From contig OY992838.1 of NCBI GenBank assembly GCA_963921425.1, positions 11,408,001-11,472,000 on the forward strand: 64,000 nucleotides of DNA. Reading direction: 5' to 3'. Below the pieces are notes generated by a model, which was not told the origin of the DNA, searched no databases, and was given only the letters and a program-made list of their open reading frames with translations. This document shows, piece by piece, positions 12,875 to 24,170 of this stretch. This DNA is from Dryas octopetala. Lineage: Eukaryota > Streptophyta > Magnoliopsida > Rosales > Rosaceae. Every line of letters begins with the position of its first letter. Position 1 is the stretch's first letter. A program made the position numbers and the translations under genes.

Positions 12875-13165
12875 TTTTATAGGAAACAACAATTCATTAA
12901 TTACAATCAGCATGTGCAGAACATAGAACAATAAGTCCACCACACCAAAAAAAAAAAAAAAAAAAATCCTCCCAACAGCAGCTATAAACAATAAACACAA
13001 CAATAATACATCCAGAACAACAGAACAAACTCTAAGAGCAGCAGCTGTCATTCTCTTGCAGCCAAAATTTACTTCGAATGACGACAAACCAAAGGGAATC
13101 CCTTTCCTCCTGGAATCTCCACAACCAGTTCGACGTAGGAATCTTAAACTAACAAATTATCCTAG
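12875..13165 (-). mobile_element. LINE fragment in the leader intron of F-box copy A
   Basis: The complement encodes NWLWRFQEERDSLW, the motif found near the end of plant L1-type reverse transcriptases (usually KWLWRF...SLW). It then passes to a tail with an A-rich run and a terminal block typical of LINE 3' ends. The piece is internally deleted. Its counterpart is at 19365-19620, so insertion came before the duplication. Confidence 0.65.
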
Positions 13166-14689
13166 GGCCCATTGTAGGGGTCTAGTAAGAACAGAACCTG
13201 TGCAAGTTTGTGTGTATACATGATGGCCCGATGGCAATCAATAAACGAAGTCACCACCAAACATCAAATGGAAGGCCTAATTGGTCACCTGGTTTTAAAG
13301 ATAAAGTCTTATGTAGTCCCTTAGGCCAAGATTTTTAATACCAAGTCTACTAACCTATCCGTCAAGAGAGTCTAGGTAAGGGATTATTAAACCACTTTGA
13401 TTCATGATCGACATCTTGTTATAAACTTCTAAATATTTTAGATGGAAAAACAATGACTTTATCAAAACAAGTCAAAAAGTACAGAGGAAACATCCACCAG
13501 ACAACAAGAACTCCACTAACAGAGCAAAATTAGGAACAACCCAGCTTTACCTTTCCTTACTAACAAACTATCACAGCAAGCATAAGCCAACAACAACAAT
13601 CATCCACCTACAGCTCCCCAATCAGCTTGAAAAGAAAACACGAAATATCTCTAAATTCTACAGCTACCAAAGCCCACAAAGAAGCCAAAAACCGCACTCT
13701 ATCCAAAAATGCAATCACCCCCTCCTTATATTAAAAAATTCTGGCATTCCAGTATGTTATATATGCATGTAAAAATAAAAGGAAAATAAATAAATTAAGA
13801 ATGGAATTGAAGATTGGCTTCAAATGAAATAATTTTCCATTCATGTTTCCTTTTGTTCCGAAAACCAGGAAAATAACATAACACTCAACATAAAAGAAAA
13901 AAAATTACCATATACTGATCATTTTGGAGCAGATACCATCATACCATCCATCTTAATGGTGTCAATTGGGCCAACACAAAATCAAATAAGCTAAAAATCA
14001 TGACCTTTACAGAAGAGAATAGACCATCAATAGTACAGTATAGAAAGAATCACACATATTTACTACTTAACAATCATAGAAATTTTGCATCCATTAAAAA
14101 ATCAAAATACAATTGATTAGCAAAGAATTTGTAACTTACTTCTTAACATCCAAAACATTCCACGATTCACAGAGCCTCACTGCATCATAGCAGCCAGAAA
14201 AAGGAAAATTCAACACTTTTTTGGCAAAACAGAAAAGAAAAGAAAAAAAACCCACAACCAAAAACACATAGTAATTCAATATACAGTGTTTTGAACATTA
14301 AATGATCAAAAAGACTTGAAGAAGAATAAGAGAGCTTGTTAGTGTACCTGATCAGACGGGTCTCCATGCGTTCTCAAAAGTGAGAAAGTAAAATGTTTTC
14401 TCAGCATCAGACTTTTGCAAGCAGAAAACGACCAAGAAAGTCTCCGTTGTATCCAAAGTGGTCCATCGCAAAGTGAAAGTGCAAGCATTGTTTTTTTGTT
14501 TTGGTCTCAAATCTCAATTGGAAATGGCCAATGGGTTAAGCTTGGCTTGACCTCGGTCGCTCTGTCACCGTTTACTAGGATACCCACCCGATTTAGTTAA
14601 AACTGTGTAGTCAAATTTATGATTTATTCTTAGTAAATGATAAAAATATTCATTTTTGTAAAAACTTTTACTTTGGACTTTGGAGCTTA

Positions 14690-14975
14690 CTGGTGAGAAA
14701 ATAATTCACCTGGTATGTTGTACACAGTACACCTACTTTTTTAGGATGATAAATCATTGTGCCTTCGACATGTCTTTCTTATTCAATTTTCACATAACAA
14801 AAAAACAAAAGGCATCTCTTTAAAATATCATTTGTGTATTGAAACTATTAAACAATTTCAATGAAGCCATTAATGTCCGTGCTAACTGCTAAGCACACTA
14901 CTTATTAAAAAGTGGGTCGGCTTGTAATAAGAATCTCTGCAAGGACCATTTTGTTCTCTTAAGCCCTCAACCACC
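14690..14975. repeat. Dispersed AT-rich repeat, copy 2 of 3
   Basis: A shorter copy of the family at 8490-9430. It retains the aggatgataaatcattg block, an acaaaaaaacaaaaggcat block and the aaagtgggtcggcttgtaat end that is also seen at 42530-42975. Confidence 0.5.
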
Positions 14976-15501
14976 ACGAAGGTTTTGATTATATATTTTT
15001 CGTCTCTATTGGAAACTCACAACTCCATATTGCTTGAAATCTTTGTGGGGGTTAAAAAATCCAACCTAATTTGACAATTAGATGGAGAGGCAGATGAGTC
15101 ATCACACCATCCATGCCTAGTTTGGGGTGGAACAAGTAGTGTCGTGGCACAAGACTCGAGATTTTAAAGAGCCCTCAAATTTTGAGACGAACTATATATA
15201 TTTTAGGGCTAATTATAAAGTGCCTCACTCAGGTTTGCTGTTATTTTTAATCCTCCATAGGCTTTCAATTTTTTTAATATAGTACATATAATTTTTAATT
15301 TAAGTCAATATCACCCATTGTCAAACTTTCATTTGGTTGACCGTTTGGCCAACTGTGAAACGATGACATGGTATGCATGAAATTTTTTTTTTCTTTTTAT
15401 GTGGAAACCTAGCTGACACCATGTGGACTATATATAATAACTTTTTTTTATTATTAAGAAATGTAATCTTTTAAAAATGTAAAAAAATAAAATAAAATAA
15501 A
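14976..15501. other. Spacer between F-box copies; no gene seen
   Basis: AT-rich sequence with no coding region. The part from about 15195 to 15420 has the look of an old repeat, but its ends cannot be placed. Confidence 0.35.
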
Positions 15502-16614
15502 GGTGGTGGCTATTCCGACCATCTATTGTTGATGAGTTGACCACCCTCATCTTAATTTAGTAAAAGACATTTTTACCCCATTGTAAAATAACCATATAGG
15601 ACATCTTGTTTTCTTAAAGCATGCTTTCTCATTACACCCCCATATCCTTTTTACCACCACCATCTACTCCACCCACACCCACACCATCATCTTCATCTTC
15701 ACACTCCACTCTCTCCCACTAACCACCATCTTCAAGCTCTATACTCTTCAACCAAAACCCTAGACATAAACTATTCATTTCATCACTCCTATTATACCAA
15801 AATCAACTATTTTTGGCGAATAGACACTCAGAATGACCAATTGGAGTCGTCAAATGAGGTCATTTTGATCTTTTTTTTTTATGGATTTTTTTGCGTTTTG
15901 AGACCTTATGTTCACGGTTTTATTCGGAATACCAAAATCGAAATTTGTAAACTATTTCGGTAGATACCCACCAAATAATATTCAAAAATTCAGCAAGAAT
16001 CTACTGAACATCCAAAGTCAACTTTTTTTTTTTTATTCATTTGGTGGATACTTACCGAATATTTTAAATAAATTCGGAAGTATTCTGCTGAAAATGTTTC
16101 ACAATTTTGGTAGTTTTCTGTCAAATACTGAGACTTGCATAATTTTTTATTTTTTTTCTGTTTTGAATAGGAGCAACAACTGGGACATGATTCCACGAGA
16201 TATAGTATGGTTGAAGTCAGAGATTGTTGTGGGTGATGGAGGTGGTGGCTAATGATGGTGACAACGGCGCTGAAGGAAGGCTTCCACTTGATTTATCTGC
16301 CTGTGTTCGATCTAACTAAGGGAGAAATTGAGATGGAGAGATGGAGATGACGGTGATGAGTGACGGAGACGACGGCGCTGAGTGACAGAGATGGCAACAA
16401 TGAGGGAGGAAGAACCAGCAGTGACCTGAATTTACCACAGTGTGAAAGTCATGGGTGGTTTAATGGGTTTAGAAAGTAAAGTTAGAAATTAGAGGTATTT
16501 GGATCATTATGGGGTGGTGAACTCAGCAAAATTCTAAAAACTCAAAATAAAGGGTGGTCAACTTAGTAAAAGTAGTTAACTCAGCAACAATGGATGGTCG
16601 AGATAACCACCGCC
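15502..16614. mobile_element. Mutator-like MITE, 1.1 kb
   Basis: The left end (ggtggtggctattccgacca) and the complement of the right end (ggcggtggttatctcgacca) match over about 75 bp, both continuing into a tgttg-tgagtt block and a block about gaccaccct. Flanks are AAAAT-rich on both sides, so a target duplication is plausible but not distinctive. The core contains a GC-richer, CGG-containing patch (16190-16420) in an otherwise AT-rich setting, like the elements at 9455 and 45949. Confidence 0.65.
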
Positions 16615-17449
16615 TAAAATAAAATAAAAACTAAAAAACCCAAAAGTTTCTCACTGCACATACCCATACCCAACCCCCTCCTCCCCCTTGCTCCTTATTC
16701 TTCTCCACCCACCCACACCCCCTCAAGAGTCCCTCTTCACATTCCATCCGCCTGCCTCATTTGAATGGAACCGTTGAACCCACCGAAATTGGCTCCACCA
16801 AGACTCGTGAACCCAACCCTTGACCAACCGGTCAAACCTAACGAAAGGGTTGCATTGGATATATTGATTTAAATTGAAAACATATGTAGTATATTAAAAA
16901 AATTAAAACCTTATGAAAGAAATTGAAAATGAAAGCAAGCTTGAGAAGAGTACTCTGTAATTATCCCTATATTTTAAATACAATTATAAAAGCAACAAAT
17001 AGAGGTTCAGTCCAGTTGGTAGCTGACTGTGCTTTTTTGTTCACTTATGTCAATGGTTTGAATCCTCTCTACCACAATTTGCTTTATTTTTGTAGCAGAA
17101 TAAAAATTTAAAAAGAAAAAAAATGACAAATTACCAACAAACCAACGAAACTCAACCCCGAATTTTAAAAAAATAAATAAATAAAGAAAAAGGGCTCAAT
17201 CACACCACCAATTCATTGTAAAATTTGTTTGGCATCAAATCATTCAAGTGTAACCTAAAACCATAAATAAAATGAGGACGATGTGTTTATATTATGAAAA
17301 TTTGCTTACCATTTGTTCTTTTATTCAGGACGATGTGTTTATATTAATAGGGTATAGTATTAATAACATCCACCTATATTATAACACATAGACTAGTTAT
17401 ATCATATGTCAATGTATCGGTTATACAGAATAATTTCTCCATGAGCAGT
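16615..17449. other. Spacer with a SINE-like patch and a dispersed repeat
   Basis: No gene. At about 16985-17130 a block (cagttggtagctgac, then ggtttgaatcc about 40 bases later, then an A-rich end) resembles the A and B boxes of a tRNA-derived SINE. The stretch 17330-17450 is shared with about 59250-59350. Confidence 0.4.
16985..17130 (+). mobile_element. Possible tRNA-derived SINE
   Basis: A box-A-like cagttggtagctgac and a box-B-like ggtttgaatcc are spaced as in a pol III promoter, and an A-rich tail follows. It does not fold into an intact tRNA, and no target duplication was found. Confidence 0.3.
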
Positions 17450-17450
17450 T
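17330..17450. repeat. Dispersed repeat shared with 59250-59350
   Basis: About 110 bp, including ggtatagtattaataacatc and cagaataatttct, recurs near 59250-59350 in the same orientation with few differences. It is non-coding and its class is unknown. Confidence 0.65.
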
Positions 17451-17564
17451 ATATAGCAGAAACGGTAAACCCAAAAGCAAATATAAAACAATAGAGAAAT
17501 TAAAGTGTCGACTTACATAGTAATAATTTATATACGCCATTGCTGCAAATCAATCAAACATGTT

Positions 17565-18821
17565 TTAACTTGCATCCATCCATGAAACAAGGCTGTTGAC
17601 ATGAGGCAGGTAGGTAGCAGAGGGCCCTGGAATACATCCCTTTACCATCTCAACCTTTCTCATCTTTTGGAATTGGAAATCATAAACATAAAAGGAGTCA
17701 TCTTTGACTCTACTGAAAAAAATATCTCCCTTGATTCTTAAGCTAAAAAGGGGAACTATGCCTTTTATGGAGGCCACTGTGATACTGTGATTCTTTGTCC
17801 ACACTTCCCCACACAAACCCTTCAAGGTCCAAATGTCAATGCAGTTCACATCCTCATGAATAACAAAACTTAAAAATCCGCCCATTTCAACAATCCTATC
17901 ATGGCGCCTGCCACTTTTAGGGAGTGGTATTTGGTGAAACTTCTCGTTGTCTACTTCCATAGACACTATATAATCAATTCGATCAATTTGAGGAATCCAG
18001 TGCAAAGCTCCAATTGCAGAAACAGGTCCATATCCAAAAGAACCAAAACTCCCCAATGTCAAACGCCTGACCTCTCTCCATTTTGCAGGACCATTGACCT
18101 CTCTCCATGCTTTTGTCCAAAGACTCAAAATCTCACAGTTGACAAACCCCAGCTCATCCCGAAACAAATGGACTACTTTATATTCACCAGTAGCATCGTT
18201 CAATGCAATACCATAGGATTCATTATGCGGAAGACATAAAGTACCCACAGGAGGTGCAAAAAGCTTTCTAGTCACAGGATTCATGACTATTAGTCCTCCC
18301 TTCTTCAATTTGTTATCAAGCAGAATTAGACCATTGCAGGTGGCTCTGATATTTCCGAAACAGCTTAAATTGTACTCTCCTATCTCACTCTTACCATTGC
18401 TAAATTTCAGAAACTGGACATAAAACTTTGGAGAGCCTATGGCCGGTTGGTTAAAATTGAAGATAGAATTTTGTTGAAGAAGTATTGATTCAACTGAAAC
18501 AGTGTTTGGCTTCTCTTGTTGAATAGGTACCCTAGAAAAAGGGTATAACCTTTTAATGGGAATTGGTGACAGAAAGATCAAAACAGATTCAGAGCGATGG
18601 AGATGAGCATCAACGAATTTGGGGTTTTTAGTTATGTCATACCAAGGCTTGCAAACAAACCTTGACCTTTGAAGAGAGTCAAGAGGAAGTAGCACAAGGA
18701 TATTTGAGATACAATCTTTAGGGAGATAAGGAACTTGTTGATTGTTTTTCTTCGTCAATGATCTCTCCTCCACTATCCTTACTAAGCCTGCTTTCCTTTT
18801 TTCTATTGATTTACCCATCAT
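17565..18821 (-). CDS. F-box protein with F-box-associated domain (copy B)
   Basis: A 418-aa uninterrupted frame, collinear with copy A and roughly four fifths identical by eye. The F-box lies at about residues 30-74 (PYLPKDCISNILVLLPLD). Three length changes separate the copies. The N-terminal charged linker is 8 residues shorter. A net gain of 9 residues follows WREVNGPA, created by a partial repeat of a WREV-coding segment. The last 5 residues are lost because a GAA codon in copy A reads TAA here. Conserved sites remain and no frameshift is present, so it is probably functional. The leader exon donor (20829-20830) and acceptor (18848-18849) are preserved, but the upstream ATG of copy A's leader is not. 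Confidence 0.9.
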   Translation of the reverse strand: MMGKSIEKRKAGLVRIVEERSLTKKNNQQVPYLPKDCISNILVLLPLDSLQRSRFVCKPWYDITKNPKFVDAHLHRSESVLIFLSPIPIKRLYPFSRVPIQQEKPNTVSVESILLQQNSIFNFNQPAIGSPKFYVQFLKFSNGKSEIGEYNLSCFGNIRATCNGLILLDNKLKKGGLIVMNPVTRKLFAPPVGTLCLPHNESYGIALNDATGEYKVVHLFRDELGFVNCEILSLWTKAWREVNGPAKWREVRRLTLGSFGSFGYGPVSAIGALHWIPQIDRIDYIVSMEVDNEKFHQIPLPKSGRRHDRIVEMGGFLSFVIHEDVNCIDIWTLKGLCGEVWTKNHSITVASIKGIVPLFSLRIKGDIFFSRVKDDSFYVYDFQFQKMRKVEMVKGCIPGPSATYLPHVNSLVSWMDAS

Positions 18822-19364
18822 GCCTTCTTAATTTAAGCTCTTAACACCTATAGACAAAATGAAGATACGTTACACAATTTCCATTTTGAAAATTAAGAAA
18901 GAATTAAAAGCAAAACAAGGGGGAGAGGATACACAACACCTGGTCCAGCTTTTAGGAAAGTATCAAATGAATAAGTCATAGTAGATATTATTTGATAAAA
19001 CTCATAGAAGACATTATATGTGAAAACTAATTGTTGTTTATAAAACAGAACCAGTACCTATTCTTCTCTTTGGTTCATGCTCTTTTTTGTTTATATTTGC
19101 GTATATACACACGCAAATGCTTTTTACTTTACTTTTCTTATTTACTATTATTATTTTTATAAATAGCTGCTTATCTCATCTTTTTTAAGACAGATTTGTT
19201 TCCCAACATCACTATACATATGTCACCACTCCCTCCTCAGCATCCCAATCTCTCGTATGTCTGGATGTAGATCCTGAAACAGTCTTCCGTAGTGAGTGTG
19301 GGTGTACATGTAGTAGAAAGGCAGAAAGCTAACCCGCTAAAGTTCAACATAGGAAACTTTTCTT

Positions 19365-19620
19365 TTTATAAGAAACAACAATTCATTAATTAAAATTAGC
19401 ATATACATAAAAAAAAAAAGGGAAAATAAGTCCACCACACTAAACAAATATCCTCCAACCAGCAGCTAGAAACAATAAACACAAAAAAAAATCTACGAAG
19501 CAGCAGCTGTCATACTCTTGCAGCCCAAGTTACTTCGAATGACAGGAAACCAAAGGGAATCCCTCTAATCCTGGAATCTCCACTACCAGTTCAAGATAGG
19601 AATCTTGAACTAGCAAATTA
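19365..19620 (-). mobile_element. LINE fragment in the leader intron of F-box copy B
   Basis: Duplicated counterpart of the fragment at 12875-13165. It has the same terminal block and an A-rich run at about the same place, and it is more decayed in the reverse-transcriptase part. Confidence 0.6.
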
Positions 19621-21044
19621 TCCTACGGCTCATTGTAGGTGTATAGTAAGGACGGAGTGTGTGCAAGTTTGGGCATGTACATGATGGCCTGATGTCAATC
19701 AATAAATGAAGTCACCATGAACCATCAAACGGAAGGTGTGGTTGGTCATGTATTCTTAAAGATCAAGTCTGAGTGTTAAGGAAACTTATGTAGTCCCTTG
19801 ACTCCCTTGGCCTTAGGCCAAGAGTTTTAAATCTAAGTCTACTAACCTATCCGTCAGGCATGTCTAGGTAAGGGATTCTAAAACCACTTTGATTCATGAT
19901 CAACATCTTGTTATATATTTCTAAATATTTTAAATGGGAAAACAAGGACTATCAAATGAAGTCAAGAATTACAGAGTAAACATCCACCAGAAGACAAGAA
20001 CTCAACTTTATCAAAACAGCTTGTAGAAAGCCTACAACTTTATCTTTCCTTACTAACAAACTATCACAGCAAGTATAAACCAACAACAATCATCCAAATA
20101 CAACTCCCCAATCAGCACATATAAGAAAACACGGAATATCTCTAAATTCTAGAGCTACCAAAGCCCACAAAGAAGCCAAAAACAGCACTCTGTCCCGAAA
20201 TGTAATCATCCCCTTCTTATCTTAAAAAATTCTGGTATTTCCATACGTTATAAATGTATGGAAAGAAATCAATAAAGAATGGAATTTAAGATTGGCTCCA
20301 AATAAAATAATCTTCCATTGATGATTTTTTTTTTTTGGTTCCGAAAACCAGGCAAATAACATAACTGACACTCATCATTAACATATGCTGATCATTTTGG
20401 AGCAGATACTCATCATACCATCCATATTTTAATGGTGTCAATTGGGCCAAAAGAGAATCAAATAAGTTAAACATCATGACCTTTGTAGAATATAAGTTAT
20501 AGAACATACCATCAATAGTACACTAAGTACAGTATAGAAATGACAAAATCAAAATAGATTAATTAGCAAAGAATTTGTAACTTATTTCACAACATCAAAA
20601 ACATCTCCACCATTCACCGAGCCTTACTGCATCGTAGCAATCAGAAAAGGAAAAATTCAAGACTATTTTGGCAAAAGAGAAAAGAAAACAAAAAACCCAC
20701 AATCAATAACACATAATAGTTTGACATACGAAGGTGGACATTCATCAAAAAAAAAAACAAAAAAAAAAAAATATACGAAAGTGGACATCAAATGATCAAA
20801 AAGACTTAATAAGAGAGCATGTTAGTGTACCTGATCAGACCAGAATGCGTTCTCAAAAAGTGAGAGAGTGAGTGTTTTCTCATCATCAGCTTTTTATAGG
20901 CAGTTAAAGACAAGAAAATAGGCCTGTAAAATGGGCCGAGCCGGACCCAAGCCCTCTACCCCAGTCTTGGGCTTTTTTGGTCCAAAACATTTATAATCAT
21001 ACTATTATTGTTATAAATGTTATCAATCTCAGAGGATAAAATCT

Positions 21045-22199
21045 AGGCTGTTTATCCGTCGGTTCGGTTCGATAATGAGGCTTATCAAAATAAAAAATTT
21101 TGGTATTTTTTTCGTTTTGGTATTTTTTCAGTTTAGTAACTTTTGGTAAACTTTGATTTTCAGTTCAATTTCAATAATTTTTGTATCTAACATTTTCGGT
21201 GTAGCTTCGGTTTATTTTCAATATATCTTCGATTTAATTATAATAATATTAATTATATACCAATAGAAATTACAATTTAATTAAATATGATGCATAACAT
21301 ATAATGTTTGATAGATATATATTTACACGAGTAGTATTGATATTTAGTATAGTACCAGTATTAAAAGAAATAATATTAATATTAGTATTTCAAAAAATAT
21401 ACACCAGTACAAAGTAGTTTAATATATATTAGCATCTATCATATTTATTTACTATGTATATTTATCAATAAATATGAATACTATGTATGATAAATACTAA
21501 ACTACTAATATTATAAACTAATTATAAAAAAATATAAATGTATAATGTATCATATTAATATTATTAAAAGTGTGAGTTCAAATATAGAGTCATTTTCTAA
21601 TAAAGTAAAAGTTATCATTTTGAAAAAATAAGAATCACATTAAATATATATATATATATATACATATAATGTGTATATATAATGCATCACATATAATGCA
21701 TCACAACATTATATATATACATATATATAATGTGTATATATAATGCATCACATATATATAATGTGATGCATATATATATATGCATTACATTACTTACCTA
21801 ATAATGTGATTCTTATTTTTCAAAATGATAACTTTTATTTTATTAGAAAATGACTATATATTTGAACTCACACTTTTAATAATATTAATATGATACGTTA
21901 TACATTATACATTATACATTTATATTTTCTTATAGTTAGTTTATAATATTAGTAGTTTAGTATTTATGTTACTAACATAATAGTATTATATAAACATATA
22001 TATATATAACTAAATTTTGATAATTGTTACGGCTTTTTTCAATAATAATCGATTCAGTTTTTTTTAGTAATCGGTTAGTTTACCAATTTTGTAAGGATTT
22101 TTTTTTATTTTTTATTTTTGATTTTTGAATTGTAAAAATCTGTTTAGCATACTAAAAAATTTTAATCGATTCGGTAAAAATCAAACCAAATGGTAGCCC
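21045..22199. mobile_element. hAT-type non-autonomous element, 1155 bp
   Basis: It is bounded by a perfect 8-bp direct repeat, taaaatct, at 21037-21044 and 22200-22207. Ends are aggctgtttatcc on the left and, inverted, gggctaccatttgg on the right, both followed by cggttcgg or accgaatcg type sequence. An 8-bp target duplication and this style of terminus indicate the hAT superfamily. It has no transposase frame; the interior is very AT-rich and holds a long inverted repeat. Confidence 0.75.
21489..21969. repeat. Long near-perfect inverted repeat within the hAT element
   Basis: The left arm 21489-21642 and the right arm 21802-21969 are reverse complements with only a few mismatches and a short tandem expansion of the tacattata type in the right arm. 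The roughly 160-bp loop between them consists of alternating TA and further small palindromes. A transcript would form a hairpin long enough to be a dicer substrate. Confidence 0.85.
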
Positions 22200-22207
22200 T
22201 AAAATCT

Positions 22208-22790
22208 CATGTTTAATAGCTAGAAGACCAACACATGAGAATAATTTGTCTGTTCCTTGATAGGGACATGCTAGTGTCACACAGAGAGAAGAAGGAGAAG
22301 AGAAAGAGAGAAAGGGAGAGAGAGAGATGGGAGGATGGGGATACCACATGTGTCATGTAAATTCATCTCCCAACACATTAACTGAAATGACGATTTTACT
22401 CTCCCACATCAAATTTGGAAAGCCAAAACCTTTAAGTGATATTTTTTCATGATTAAAAAAAAAAAAAAAACTTACATTTTATTTACCGGTGCAATCAATT
22501 CATGTAAAATAATACGGGTGAATATTATAATACTGTACTCTATAAATATAAACTCGTGTTGATTACGTGATACTGATATACATAATAAATTTGGCTCTAT
22601 TAAAAGGATGTCTTGATATACGAGATCAGCAAACTTATGTGGTATGTGATATGAACGGTTACACGGTTACACCCCAAAAATTTCGCAGCCACCGCATGGG
22701 TCTGGGTCTCCCGTCTACAATTTATTTTATTTAATTTAATTATAAGGTTTTGGGACTGAGAGTCTGAGACTGGTGGACCTTCCACTGGAG
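22208..22790. other. Upstream region of the dehydrogenase gene
   Basis: This holds a GA-rich run (about 22280-22330) and AT-rich sequence before a more GC-balanced stretch at 22660-22870 that probably contains the promoter and first leader exon. No other gene is seen. Confidence 0.35.
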
Positions 22791-22934
22791 TTTGGCAACT
22801 TTGGGACGTTGGAGAAGGCCATTTGTGGCGTCCATTCGATCAGACAGACTTCTACGTCGAAATAGATTGGTAATGTAATTTCTTCTCCATAACTTAGCAT
22901 TCTATTCATTTCTTTGTTTTTGATGATAATAGGC

Positions 22935-23117
22935 CCAACAACAGGACAGCCTGTATTGTGTATGTAATTTTTGGTCTGTCCTTTGTTTGTGAGGTTTGAG
23001 GAGTTGCGTCAGGCTGTCCTGTTCCCTTTTTTATCCCTTGCTTATGGGCTTTCCATGTCTAGTTGTTCACTGTTTGTCTTTAATGAAGCTTTTCTTGAAC
23101 CAAAAAAAAAAAAAAAA
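22935..23117 (+). mobile_element. LINE 3' end fragment
   Basis: The stretch ends in tttaatgaagcttttcttg followed by a run of A, the form taken by plant LINE tails. It lies in the likely 5' leader intron of the dehydrogenase gene. Confidence 0.5.
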
Positions 23118-24170
23118 CATCTTTCACTTCTGCAACACTTATTTCTGTAAGCAATTTTTCATGGGTCATTGGTGCATTCTGTTTTGGAGATTATGCATAT
23201 TTTTTGTGTTCTATGTTTGAAATTTGGGTTATGTTTTACTCAGGGAAGCCGAAACTAGAACTCAATGAACTACAATATCATAGCGAGTCTTGTAACTAAG
23301 CTAATTCCTGAGAGTTGAGACTGAAAGGGAAAAAGAATGTATACAAATACATGGCAGAAAGCATATTTTTTTTATTCAAGGTCCTGAAGTTTGATAAATG
23401 AAGTCCAAGTTTTTCTTGACCCAATTCAAAAGGAGTCCTCTGACTTCCAAAGCCACCTTAAAGAACATTAACAGAAGCATCTGAACTGATGTGGCACAAT
23501 TGGACAAATTGTAATCATATATAAAAACTTTGAAAATCCTGGTTATTTTTATTTGGATGTTGGGTTGGCCCTCTTCTGCTCTCCTCCCACCCAGAAAATA
23601 GAGACCTTAGCAAAGGTAGGATTTGATCTCAACTCTCCTAATCTTAACTATTTTGGTTAGCTTTGGTTCTTATTTGTTTTATTTTATTGTCTTCCCTAAA
23701 GTTCTTCGGGTAAATGACTTAGGAGTTAGGACTAAATGCACTAGGTTATTGTTTCTTCTGCACGATATGGTCTGGTAGACCATATATTGAGGGATAATTG
23801 TACTCATATTGGAACAATTGGGTTAGTGATGATCTACTTCAACTTGTTTCAAGTCTCCCACAGAGCTTGAATACCGATCTTGGAACTGTACAAGGTTTTC
23901 ATCATGTTGCCCAACCGCCAGTGATAACTCTAAATTCATGTTGTCATTTTGTTAGAGATCTCTAACTCCTTGTGGACGTGGAGGATAATACTTGATGCAT
24001 AACTTTGTGTCGTGTTTCATTTGCTTTCTTCTCTTTGAAGTCACCTATTGTACCTTTAATCCAAAATTGAGATTTCTGAATAGTTTACTGCAGTTCAACA
24101 AATTCTCATATTGGCATTTTTGTTTTATTTTAAGGTCTTGCAGTGAAAATCTTGTGGAAGACTTGAGAGC

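Larger units (their letters stand above)
10770..14440. repeat. Segmental duplication, copy A (F-box gene plus leader)
   Basis: Homology with 17450-20915 runs from the 3' flank (shared ggtaaacccaaaagca), through the whole F-box gene, an old LINE fragment, and up to the 5' leader exon. Both copies lie in the same orientation, about 6.6 kb apart. Small indels are scattered throughout, so the event is not recent. Confidence 0.9.
17450..20915. repeat. Segmental duplication, copy B
   Basis: Partner of 10770-14440 in direct orientation. It contains the second F-box gene, the same LINE fragment and the same leader exon. Homology stops shortly after the leader exon, near 20915. Confidence 0.9.

Noticed and set aside
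16985..17130. Intact tRNA gene
   Set aside because: Box-like motifs are present but the acceptor and anticodon stems do not form; at best a SINE remnant.
17901..18239. 112-residue plus-strand frame
   Set aside because: Antisense shadow of F-box copy B.
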